Shown: piece after piece, positions 1 to 6,802 of the stretch
Layout of the letters: every line of letters starts with the position of its first letter
Numbering within the stretch: the first letter of the stretch is position 1
NCBI GenBank assembly: GCA_026985625.1
Contig: JALSQC010000364.1
Span: 1 to 7,304 of the forward strand
Reading direction: 5' to 3'
DNA length: 7,304 nucleotides
Source: Bacteroidales bacterium
GTDB lineage: Bacteria; Bacteroidota; Bacteroidia; Bacteroidales; JAFGXI01
Notes under the pieces: model-generated
Told to the model about the DNA's origin: nothing
Databases searched by the model: none
The model's input: the letters and a program-made list of their open reading frames with translations, nothing else
Position numbers and translations under genes: made by a program

Positions 1-4
1 TCTT

Positions 5-70
5 AATTTGTAATCTTTAATTCAAAATTCAACATTCTTAATTAATTTATAATTCAAAATTTTTAATTTT
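5..70. repeat. Degenerate 7-bp tandem repeat tract overlapping the 3' end of fmt
   Basis: On the + strand this tract can be cut into 7-base units beginning AAT or AATT: AATTTGT at 5, AATCTTT at 12, AATTCAA at 19 and 26, CATTCTT at 33, AATTAAT at 40. After a 4-base phase break at 47-50 it continues with AATTCAA at 51, AATTTTT at 58 and a partial unit at 65. The units resemble those of the cleaner array at 6803-6893 but are more decayed, because some contain purines where that array has only pyrimidines. The tract covers the fmt stop codon and its last seven or so codons. It may extend left beyond the window. The match to the other array is seen directly. Common origin is inferred. Confidence 0.6.
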
Positions 71-1021
71 AATATTATCTACTGATTTAAATCCACGAAT
101 AAAATCGTTAATATTGTTTTTGTTTTTTCCTGCAATTTGCAATTCCAGTAAGTTTATAAAGCCGTCTTTTACGGCTATTTTTATATATGAATAATCGTCG
201 CTTAATACTTTGCCTATTTTGTAGTTATGTTTAATTACTTCTTTTTTTACTTTAAATATTTTTGTTCGTAATATTTTTCCGTTGTATGTTATAAACTCGG
301 TCCATGCAGAAGGATAAGGACTTAGTCCGCGTATAAAATTATAAATGTATTCGGTTGTATTGTTCCATTGTATTTTGCAATCGTTTGTATGTATTTTTGG
401 TGCTGTTTTTAAATTTTTTGTAATTAGTTTTTTTTGTTCTATTGGTTGTATTTTATTTTCGATAATATTTTTAATTGTATCGACAACCAAATCGGCACCT
501 TTGGTCATTAATATATTATGCAAATCTTCGGCGTTATATGTTTCTTTTATTTCGATTTGTTTTTGCATAATAATTTTGCCTGTATCTATTTCTTTATCGA
601 GAAAGAATGTTGTAATTCCGGTTTTTTTTTCGCCGTTTATTATTGCCCAATTTATTGGTGCTGCTCCACGGTAATTAGGCAAAAGCGATGCGTGCAGGTT
701 AAATGTTCCTAATTTTGGTAGTGTCCATACTTTTTCGGGTAACATTCTAAATGCAACAACTATTTGCAGGTCGGGGTTTATTTTTTTTATCTGGTTTATA
801 AATTCGGTTGATTTTAGATTTGTTGGTTGTAAAATTTTTAGATTGTTTGCAAGTGCAAATTTTTTTACGGCAGATTGTTTTATTTTTTTTCCTCTGCCTG
901 CAGGTTTGTCGGGAGCTGTAATTACGGCAACTACATTATAGTTGTTTGCTATAATTTTTTTTAGGGATTCTACCGCAAAGTCGGGAGTTCCCATAAAAAT
1001 AATTTTTATGTTTTTGTTCAT
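47..1021 (-). CDS. fmt: Methionyl-tRNA formyltransferase
   Basis: This cytoplasmic enzyme transfers a formyl group from 10-formyltetrahydrofolate to Met-tRNA(fMet), making the initiator tRNA of bacterial translation. The 324-residue product is close to the usual family length of about 315. GTPDFA at 11-16 opens the formyltransferase domain. The catalytic triad of the family is visible as N108 and H110 (in FNLHASLLP) and D146 (in EIDTG). The signature SLLPNYRGAAPINWAI lies at 112-127, and the C-terminal tRNA-binding domain contains RGLSPYPSAW at 231-240. The ATG start is 6 bp after the biotin-carrier stop, with no Shine-Dalgarno, so the gene is probably the last of an operon. The final residues KNFEL are encoded by heptamer-repeat DNA and look like an extension past the usual end of the protein. 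Function is assigned with high confidence. Confidence 0.97.
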   Translation of the reverse strand: MNKNIKIIFMGTPDFAVESLKKIIANNYNVVAVITAPDKPAGRGKKIKQSAVKKFALANNLKILQPTNLKSTEFINQIKKINPDLQIVVAFRMLPEKVWTLPKLGTFNLHASLLPNYRGAAPINWAIINGEKKTGITTFFLDKEIDTGKIIMQKQIEIKETYNAEDLHNILMTKGADLVVDTIKNIIENKIQPIEQKKLITKNLKTAPKIHTNDCKIQWNNTTEYIYNFIRGLSPYPSAWTEFITYNGKILRTKIFKVKKEVIKHNYKIGKVLSDDYSYIKIAVKDGFINLLELQIAGKNKNNINDFIRGFKSVDNIKIKNFEL

Positions 1022-1027
1022 ATATTA

Positions 1028-1534
1028 TTATTCGAATTCTAATAGAATTTCGTTTTTTTCGACAGAGGTGCCTTCTTTACAAATTATTTTTTTTATTGTT
1101 CCATCGGTTGGCGATTTTAGGTTGTTTTCCATTTTCATGGCTTCTAAAACAATTAAAATGTCGCCTGTTTTAACTTGTTGTCCGTTTTTTACTAATATTT
1201 TATAAACCATTCCGGGCATTGGAGCTTTTATGTTATTAACTTTTTGTTTTGTAAGGTTGCTCATTCCCAGTGATTTTAATAGTATATCTATATCGTCGTT
1301 TATATTTAAATCGTAAATATTTGAGTTTATTTTAATTTTGGCTTTTTTATTTTTGTAGTCAATATTTACAATTTCGGCGTTATACGATTTGTTGTTGTTT
1401 AGTATATGAAAAGTTTTTTTGTTGATATTTATTATATCAAACGAGAAATCTTTATCATTTATTTTACCTGTTTTTGTATTTGTTGTGTTTATATCAACAA
1501 TATATTCTTTATCGTTAATTTTTATATTATACAT
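1028..1534 (-). CDS. Biotin carboxyl carrier protein (acyl-CoA carboxylase-type biotin/lipoyl-attachment protein)
   Basis: This 168-residue carrier holds biotin that shuttles CO2 between a biotin carboxylase and a carboxyltransferase. The biotinyl domain fills about residues 100-168. It has the APMPG hinge at 104-108 and the biotinylation motif EAMKM at 131-135, with K134 as the expected modified lysine. The matching SPTDG turn follows at 141-145. The first 95 residues are a lysine- and asparagine-rich, beta-strand-like region of the type found in stand-alone Bacteroidetes carriers that work with propionyl-CoA or related acyl-CoA carboxylases. That partner assignment is from family knowledge, and no carboxylase subunit lies in this window. 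The true partner could therefore be an acetyl-, propionyl- or methylcrotonyl-CoA carboxylase, or a decarboxylase. The start is an ATG 11 bp after pyrH, and the stop lies 6 bp before fmt. No gene symbol is given because the complex is unknown. Confidence 0.9.
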   Translation of the reverse strand: MYNIKINDKEYIVDINTTNTKTGKINDKDFSFDIININKKTFHILNNNKSYNAEIVNIDYKNKKAKIKINSNIYDLNINDDIDILLKSLGMSNLTKQKVNNIKAPMPGMVYKILVKNGQQVKTGDILIVLEAMKMENNLKSPTDGTIKKIICKEGTSVEKNEILLEFE

Positions 1535-1545
1535 ATTGTAATATA

Positions 1546-2259
1546 TTAATTGTTAGTTATTAATGTTCCTATTTTTTTGTTGCCAATAATTTTTTTAAGG
1601 TTACCAACGGTATCCATATCAAAAACTATAACCGGCATATTGTTTTCGATACACATTGTTGTTGCTGTAAGGTCCATAATTTTAAGTCCCATTTTATAAA
1701 CTTTATCGAATGTAATTGTATCGAATTTTTTAGCATTTTTATTTTTTTCGGGGTCTGAGTCGTAAACTCCGTCAACGCGGGTTCCTTTAAGAAATACGTC
1801 GGCTTCTATTTCTATTGCTCTTAGTGCTGATGCTGTGTCTGTTGTAAAATACGGGTTACTTGTTCCTCCTGCAATAATTGTAACTTTTTTTTTGTTAAGT
1901 GCTTCTATTGCTTTTTGTTTTGAGTAATATTCGCCTATTGGTTCCATTCTTATAGATGTAAAAAGTTTATTTTTACAGTTTACGTTGTCGAGTGCCGAGC
2001 TTAATGCTAACCCGTTTATAATTGTAGCTAACATTCCCATTGAGTCGCCTTTTACTCTATCGAAACCTTTTGCGGCTCCGCTTAATCCTCTAAAAATGTT
2101 TCCTCCTCCTATTACTATTCCTATTTCTACTCCGAGTTCTGCAATTTCTTTTATTTGTTTTGCGTAGTCGTTAAGTTTATTGTTATCTATTCCGTATTTG
2201 TTTTTACCCATTAACGATTCGCCGCTAAGTTTTAGTAAAATTCGTTTGTATTTTGTCAT
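1546..2259 (-). CDS. pyrH: UMP kinase (uridylate kinase)
   Basis: PyrH phosphorylates UMP to UDP with ATP in pyrimidine nucleotide synthesis. It is a cytoplasmic hexamer in the amino-acid kinase family and is usually essential. The 237-residue product has the standard length. The N-terminal phosphate-binding segment LLKLSGESLMG is at 8-18 and the glycine-rich GGGNIFRG at 51-58. The UMP-binding segment GGTSNPYFTTDTASALRA lies at 131-148, followed by KGTRVDGVYDSDP at 158-170 and the C-terminal MDLTA at 195-199. The ATG lies only 2 bp after the exoA stop, so the two are almost certainly co-transcribed and may be translationally coupled. The usual bacterial neighbours tsf and frr are not adjacent here. 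Confidence 0.97.
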   Translation of the reverse strand: MTKYKRILLKLSGESLMGKNKYGIDNNKLNDYAKQIKEIAELGVEIGIVIGGGNIFRGLSGAAKGFDRVKGDSMGMLATIINGLALSSALDNVNCKNKLFTSIRMEPIGEYYSKQKAIEALNKKKVTIIAGGTSNPYFTTDTASALRAIEIEADVFLKGTRVDGVYDSDPEKNKNAKKFDTITFDKVYKMGLKIMDLTATTMCIENNMPVIVFDMDTVGNLKKIIGNKKIGTLITNN

Positions 2260-2261
2260 TT

Positions 2262-3023
2262 TTAATTAATATTTATTTCTAATTTTACGGGACAATGGTC
2301 TGAATGATATACATTGTTTAAAATGTCTGCCGAAATTAGTTTGTTTTCTAAATTTTTGCTAACCATGTGGTAGTCTATACGCCAGCCTAAGTTTTTTTCG
2401 CGAGCGTTTTGTCTGTAGCTCCACCACGAGTATTTTTCGGGTTGGTTGTTAAAGTATCTGAATGTATCTATAAATCCGCTTTTTAAAAAGTTTGTCATCC
2501 ACTCTCGTTCTTCGGGTAAGAATCCTGATGTGTTTTTGTGTCTTTCGGGGTGGTTTATGTCGATTGGTTTGTGGCAGATGTTATAGTCTCCGCTTAGTAT
2601 TATGTTTTTGTGTTTTATTTTGTTTACGTAGTTTTGAATTTCGTAAAGATATTCCATTTTGTAGTCTTGGCGTATTGTTCCGGTTGTGCCTGATGGAAAA
2701 TATGAGCTTATTATTGTAAAGTTATCGAAATCGAGGCGTAGGAATCGTCCTTCGATATCGAATTTGTTGTTATCGAGTCCGTATATAATGTTATTTGGTT
2801 TTATTTTTGATAATATTGCTACTGAACTGTATCCTTTTTTTTGTGCTGAGAACCAATAATTATTGTATCCGAGGTAATCGAAAATATTTGTATCTATTTG
2901 GTTTTTGTGTGCTTTTGTTTCTTGTATGCATACAACATCGGGGTTTTCTGTTTGTAACCAGTTTATAAATCCTTTTTTTATGGCGGCTCTTATTCCGTTT
3001 ACGTTGTATGATATAATATTCAT
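2262..3023 (-). CDS. Exodeoxyribonuclease III / AP endonuclease (Xth/ExoA family)
   Basis: This Mg2+-dependent enzyme cuts the DNA backbone 5' to abasic sites and removes damaged 3' ends during base-excision repair. The 253-residue protein carries the whole active site of the endonuclease/exonuclease/phosphatase fold. The residues are N9 in YNVNGIRA, E35 in IQETK, Y108 in SSYFPSG, D146 and N148 in SGDYNIC, D217 in GWRIDYH, and the closing pair D242-H243 in HSDHCPV. The tryptophan-rich segment YSWWSYR at 198-204 is typical of the ExoA branch. The gene starts with ATG 55 bp after lon and stops 2 bp before pyrH, so it probably heads the exoA-pyrH-carrier-fmt cluster or belongs to a longer lon transcript. 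The symbol could be xth or exoA, and the sequence does not settle which. Confidence 0.95.
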   Translation of the reverse strand: MNIISYNVNGIRAAIKKGFINWLQTENPDVVCIQETKAHKNQIDTNIFDYLGYNNYWFSAQKKGYSSVAILSKIKPNNIIYGLDNNKFDIEGRFLRLDFDNFTIISSYFPSGTTGTIRQDYKMEYLYEIQNYVNKIKHKNIILSGDYNICHKPIDINHPERHKNTSGFLPEEREWMTNFLKSGFIDTFRYFNNQPEKYSWWSYRQNAREKNLGWRIDYHMVSKNLENKLISADILNNVYHSDHCPVKLEININ

Positions 3024-3078
3024 TAAAATATATTTTGCATAAAATTAATAATATGTTTTATATTTTTTTAATAAATAT

Positions 3079-5511
3079 TTATTTTTTTACTTTTTGTTTT
3101 AGCAGTGCTAAATTAATTACTTCGGAGATATCATCTACATAGTTGAATTTTAGTCCTTTAATATATTTTTCGTTAATTTCGAGTATGTCTTTTTTGTTGT
3201 CTTTTGATATTATAATTTCTTTTATGTTTGCTCGTTTTGCTGCTAATATTTTTTCTTTTATTCCGCCTACCGGTATTACTTTTCCTCGTAGTGTAATTTC
3301 GCCTGTCATTGCAATATTGCGTTTTACTTTACGTTTTGTTATTGCACTTAGTAATGATGTTATTAGTGTTATACCTGCCGATGGTCCGTCTTTTGGTGTT
3401 GCTCCTTCGGGAAAGTGTATGTGTATGTCGTTTTTATCGAAAAAGCTTGGTTTTATGTTATAATCTTCGGCATGTGCTTTTATCCATTGTAGTGCAATAA
3501 TGGCTGATTCTTTCATAACATCGCCAAGGTTTCCTGTAAGTGTTAATTTTCCTTTTCCTTTGTTTATGCTTGTTTCTACAAATAGTATAACTCCTCCTAC
3601 CGATGTCCAAGCTAATCCTGTAACAACTCCGGCGTAGTTGTTTCCTTCGTAAATGTCTTTTTTGTATTTTGGGTATCCTAAAATATTTAGAATGTCGTCG
3701 TTGTTAAGTTTTTTGTTATATTTTTTGTTAAATGCAATATTTTTGGCAATGTTTCGGGTTATTTTTGCTATTGTTTTATCTAAGTTTCTAACTCCAGATT
3801 CTTTTGTGTATGATGTTATTATGTTTTCGATAATTTTATTTGATAGTTTTAGATCGGTTTTTTTTATTCCGTGGTTTTTTATTTGTTTTGGAATAAGGTG
3901 TCTTTTAGCTATTTCTATTTTTTCTTCGACAACGTATCCGTTAACTTCTATCATTTCCATACGGTCGCGTAGGGCGGGGGATATTGTTGTTGTGTTGTTT
4001 GCTGTTGCTATAAATAATACTTTTGACAGGTCGTAGTCTAAGTCTAAGAAATTATCGTGGAATGTTGAGTTTTGTTCGGGGTCTAATACTTCTAATAGTG
4101 CTGATGATGGGTCTCCTCTAAAATCTTGTCCTATTTTGTCTATTTCGTCGAGTATAAAAACCGGGTTTGATGAGCCGGCTTTTTTTATGTTTTGTATTAT
4201 TCTTCCGGGCATTGCTCCTATGTATGTTTTTCGGTGTCCTCTAATTTCGGATTCGTCGTGTAATCCTCCAAGCGACATTCTGACATATTTTCGGTTTAGT
4301 GCTTTTGCAATTGATTTTCCGAGCGATGTTTTTCCTACTCCGGGAGGTCCGTATAGGCAAAGTATTGGTGATTTAAGGTCTCCTTTTAATTTAATTACGG
4401 CAAGGTGTTCGAGTATTCGTTCTTTTACGTTTTCGAGTCCGAAATGGTCTTTGTCTAATGTTTTTTTTGCGTATTCGAGGTCTAAGTTATCTTTTGTGTA
4501 TTCGTTCCAAGGCAGGCTGACTATTGTTTCGAGATAGTTTATTTGTACCGAGTATTCGGGTGATGCGGGGTTTAATCGTCGTAGTTTTTCTACTTCGTCG
4601 TTAAAATTTTTTGCTATTTTTTTATTCCATTTCTTTTTTTTGCCTTTGTTTTTTAGTTCTTCGATTTCGTGTTCTAATGGGTTTCCTCCGAGTTCTTCTT
4701 GTATTGTTTTTAATTGTTGGTTTAGAATAAATTCTCGTTGTTGTTTGTCTAAATCGGTTTTAACTTTTAGTTGTATGTCTTGTTTGAGTTCTAATTTTTG
4801 TATTTCGAGTGATAATATTTCTAATAGTTTTGTTCCTCGTTTGTATATGTTATTAATTTCTAATAGTTTTTGTTTTTCGGTTATGTCTATATCGGTATTT
4901 GAGCATATAAAGTTTACGAGAAATTTATTGTTTTCGATGTTTTTTATTGCAAATGTTGCTTCGGTAGGAATGTTTACCGATAGTTTTATAATTTTTAATG
5001 ATACGTCTTTTAGTGATTTTGCAAGTGCGTCGAATTTTAAATCTTTTTCGTCGGGATATGTATCGGTTATTGCTGTTATTTTTGCTTTAAAGTATGGTTT
5101 GTTTTGTATCCATTCGTCGATTTTAAATTTTTGTCGTCCTTGTATGATAACTGTTGTTGTGTTATCGGGCATTTCGAGTATTTTTATAACTTTTGCAAAT
5201 GTTCCTATTTTGTTTAGGTCTTTATACTCGGGGTTTTCGATGTTTGGGTCGATTTGCGATATGCAACCGAAGAAGTTATTGTTTTCGTGAACTTCTTTAA
5301 TTAGTTTTAATGATTTTTGTCGGCCAACAGTTATTGGTAAGATTATGCCCGGAAAAAGAACTGTGTTTCGAAGTGATAGTATTGGGATTTCTTTGTTGTT
5401 GTTTATTTCGTCGTCGTTTAAATCGCCCTCGAAGTTTCCTGATATTGGTAATATACTTGCATCTTTATTTCCTATTTCGTCAAGAAATTGTTTTAAAAAG
5501 TTATCTTTCAT
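3079..5511 (-). CDS. lon: ATP-dependent Lon protease (LonA type)
   Basis: Lon unfolds and degrades misfolded and short-lived regulatory proteins in the cytoplasm as a hexameric AAA+ serine protease. The 810 residues have the usual three-part structure. The N-terminal substrate-binding domain starts at about 41 (IPILSLRNTVLFPG). A long coiled-coil-rich region runs to about 340 and includes the basic stretch KGKKKKWNKK at 289-298. The AAA+ module has Walker A GPPGVGKTS at 388-396, Walker B FILDEID at 452-458 and an arginine-finger-type segment LRDRME at 514-519. The protease domain has catalytic S711 in PKDGPSAG and partner K754 in GGIKEK. The ATG is preceded by an A-rich leader without Shine-Dalgarno. 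A -24/-12 type promoter candidate lies 77-92 bp upstream. The gene is complete, and no key residue is missing. Confidence 0.98.
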   Translation of the reverse strand: MKDNFLKQFLDEIGNKDASILPISGNFEGDLNDDEINNNKEIPILSLRNTVLFPGIILPITVGRQKSLKLIKEVHENNNFFGCISQIDPNIENPEYKDLNKIGTFAKVIKILEMPDNTTTVIIQGRQKFKIDEWIQNKPYFKAKITAITDTYPDEKDLKFDALAKSLKDVSLKIIKLSVNIPTEATFAIKNIENNKFLVNFICSNTDIDITEKQKLLEINNIYKRGTKLLEILSLEIQKLELKQDIQLKVKTDLDKQQREFILNQQLKTIQEELGGNPLEHEIEELKNKGKKKKWNKKIAKNFNDEVEKLRRLNPASPEYSVQINYLETIVSLPWNEYTKDNLDLEYAKKTLDKDHFGLENVKERILEHLAVIKLKGDLKSPILCLYGPPGVGKTSLGKSIAKALNRKYVRMSLGGLHDESEIRGHRKTYIGAMPGRIIQNIKKAGSSNPVFILDEIDKIGQDFRGDPSSALLEVLDPEQNSTFHDNFLDLDYDLSKVLFIATANNTTTISPALRDRMEMIEVNGYVVEEKIEIAKRHLIPKQIKNHGIKKTDLKLSNKIIENIITSYTKESGVRNLDKTIAKITRNIAKNIAFNKKYNKKLNNDDILNILGYPKYKKDIYEGNNYAGVVTGLAWTSVGGVILFVETSINKGKGKLTLTGNLGDVMKESAIIALQWIKAHAEDYNIKPSFFDKNDIHIHFPEGATPKDGPSAGITLITSLLSAITKRKVKRNIAMTGEITLRGKVIPVGGIKEKILAAKRANIKEIIISKDNKKDILEINEKYIKGLKFNYVDDISEVINLALLKQKVKK

Positions 5512-5585
5512 AGTTTTGTTTTATGTTTTATTTTACATACGACAATATGTCTTAAAGCTAAAGTTTTATTTGTGTTTTGGGTTTA

Positions 5586-5602
5586 TGGCAATAGGTGTGC
5601 CA
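5586..5602. repeat. Short inverted repeat TGGCA-N7-TGCCA overlapping the lon promoter candidate
   Basis: On the minus strand the perfect 5-base arms TGGCA and TGCCA flank a 7-base spacer. They lie directly after the GlmU-like stop codon and share most bases with the -24/-12 promoter candidate. This could be an operator, a weak hairpin at the end of the upstream transcript, or simply a by-product of the promoter consensus. No T-run follows, which argues against an intrinsic terminator. Confidence 0.4.
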
Positions 5603-5603
5603 A
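5588..5603 (-). promoter_or_regulatory. Candidate sigma-54 (RpoN, -24/-12) promoter for lon
   Basis: Reading the minus strand, TTGGCACACCTATTGC fits the sigma-54 pattern TGGCACG-N4-TTGCW at 10 of 12 specified positions. The invariant GG and GC pairs are separated by exactly 10 bases, the required spacing. The site begins 4 bases after the stop of the GlmU-like gene. It would put the transcript start near 5576, giving an untranslated leader of about 65 bases before the lon ATG. No convincing Bacteroidetes housekeeping promoter (TTTG and TAnnTTTG) is seen in the gap. The nearest is TAGCTTTA, without a properly spaced -33 element. The match is seen directly; use by RpoN is inferred. No activator site was identified. 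Confidence 0.55.
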
Positions 5604-5607
5604 TATT

Positions 5608-6795
5608 TTAATTTTTGCGATATTTTTTTGTTATTTCGAAAACTTTTGATAAAATATCTTGTTCGGTTTTGTTAAATTCGAGGTTTCGACGTTTAAAAAC
5701 TTTATCGGCTACATCAAATGCTTTGTTTGTTTTGTATGTTACGAATCCTTTGGCTCCTCCCCAAGAAAAAGATGGTATAAAGTTTCGAGGAAAGTCGGTG
5801 CCAAATATATTTGCGTTAACTCCAACTACTGTTCCTGTGTTAAACATTGTATTTATTCCTGTTTTTGAATGGTCGCCCATTATTAGTCCGCAAAATTGTA
5901 GTTTTGTGTTTTCGAATTTTTCGGTGTTATACGACCATAGTTTTACTTGTGCATAGTTATTTTTTAGGTTTGAGTTGTTTGTGTCGGCTCCTATGTTGCA
6001 CCATTCGCCAATTACCGAGTTCCCTATAAAGCCGTCATGGGCTTTGTTTGTGTATCCGAATATTACTACGTTATTTAGTTCGCCTCCTACTTTTGAGTGT
6101 GGGCCTATTGTTGTTGGTCCGTATATTTTTGCTGACATTTTTACAGTTGAGTGTTCGCATATTGCAAATGGTCCGCGAATAACTGAGTTTTCCATAATCT
6201 CGGCATTTTTGCCTATGTATATTGGTCCTGTTTCGGTATTTAATGTTACAAATTTTATTTTTGCTCCTTTTTCTATAAAAATATTGTTTCCTATTATGTT
6301 TACTGTTTTATCGAGTTGTTGCGATTTTCGGCGTTTTGTTATTAGATTAAAGTCTGTTTTAATATTTGTGTCGTTGTTTTTAAATATATCCCAGGTGTTG
6401 GTTATTTGTGTAATATTGTTTTTGTATTGTATTACTTTGTAATCGCCGTTTTTTTTGTTAAAAAAGTCTATTGTTTGTTTTTTGTTTAATCTTATCGCAA
6501 TAAATGTATCGTTGTGTATTATTATTTGGTTGTTTTGCAGTTTTTTTATTTCTGATATAATTTCTTTATCGGGTAAAACCGATGAGTTTATTATTGTGTT
6601 GTCGGTGTTTATAATTAAATTGTATTTTTTTTGCAGGTATTCTTGTGTTTTGTATGATGTTTTTGTTTTAAGGTATTTGTCCCATTTTTGTTTTATTGTT
6701 AATATACCTGCTCTTATCTCGGATATGGGTCGAGTGTATGTGAGTGGTAATAGGTTTGTTATTAACTTGCTTTCGTCAAAAAGTATATAGTTCAT
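5608..6795 (-). CDS. GlmU-like sugar nucleotidyltransferase/acetyltransferase (alternative bacterial GlmU family)
   Basis: This 395-residue protein likely helps make UDP-N-acetylglucosamine, the precursor of peptidoglycan and lipid A, in organisms lacking ordinary GlmU. The N-terminal part (1 to about 110) begins with an ILFDES segment and LLPLTYTRPISEIRAG at 15-30. This resembles the nucleotidyltransferase half of the Bacteroidetes family called alternative GlmU. It lacks the GxGTR nucleotide-binding loop of classical pyrophosphorylases. Residues 165-345 form a left-handed beta-helix of hexapeptide repeats (for example IGKNAEI, IGPHSKVGG, VIGEWCNIGAD), as in the acetyltransferase half. H253 in KAHDGF is a candidate catalytic residue. 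The C-terminus has SFSWGGAKGF at 342-351 and a basic helix with FKRR at 367-370. The bifunctional role is family knowledge and inference; the acceptor sugar cannot be read from the sequence. The ATG follows directly on a heptamer array, with no Shine-Dalgarno. Confidence 0.85.
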   Translation of the reverse strand: MNYILFDESKLITNLLPLTYTRPISEIRAGILTIKQKWDKYLKTKTSYKTQEYLQKKYNLIINTDNTIINSSVLPDKEIISEIKKLQNNQIIIHNDTFIAIRLNKKQTIDFFNKKNGDYKVIQYKNNITQITNTWDIFKNNDTNIKTDFNLITKRRKSQQLDKTVNIIGNNIFIEKGAKIKFVTLNTETGPIYIGKNAEIMENSVIRGPFAICEHSTVKMSAKIYGPTTIGPHSKVGGELNNVVIFGYTNKAHDGFIGNSVIGEWCNIGADTNNSNLKNNYAQVKLWSYNTEKFENTKLQFCGLIMGDHSKTGINTMFNTGTVVGVNANIFGTDFPRNFIPSFSWGGAKGFVTYKTNKAFDVADKVFKRRNLEFNKTEQDILSKVFEITKKYRKN

Positions 6796-6802
6796 AGTTT
6801 TT

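Noticed and set aside
1028..1534. Lipoyl domain protein instead of a biotin carrier
   Set aside because: The motif is EAMKM with an upstream PMPG, which is typical of biotinyl domains. Lipoyl domains usually have DKA or similar around the lysine.
3024..3078. Promoter for exoA in the gap after lon
   Set aside because: Only TAATTTTA approaches the Bacteroidetes -7 element TAnnTTTG, and no TTTG lies at the proper distance upstream.
3070..3083. Perfect palindrome AATAAATATTTATT at the lon stop as a terminator
   Set aside because: The stem is only A-T pairs and too weak for an intrinsic terminator. Such palindromes are expected by chance in DNA this AT-rich.
4640..5290. Long open frame on the + strand opposite lon (216 codons)
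   Set aside because: It lies entirely within lon, whose motifs are unambiguous. Its product is Ser/Phe/Ile-rich nonsense expected from antisense of Lys/Glu/Asn-rich coding, and TCA, TTA and CTA codons are sparse enough here to leave the opposite strand open.
5541..5551. Inverted repeat GACA-N3-TGTC in the lon leader as an operator
   Set aside because: The four-base arms are too short to stand out, and no second copy is seen in the window.
5975..6442. Open frame on the + strand opposite the GlmU-like gene (155 codons)
   Set aside because: It is antisense to a conserved beta-helix protein and shows no recognisable domain. Its hydrophobic look comes from the T-rich strand.
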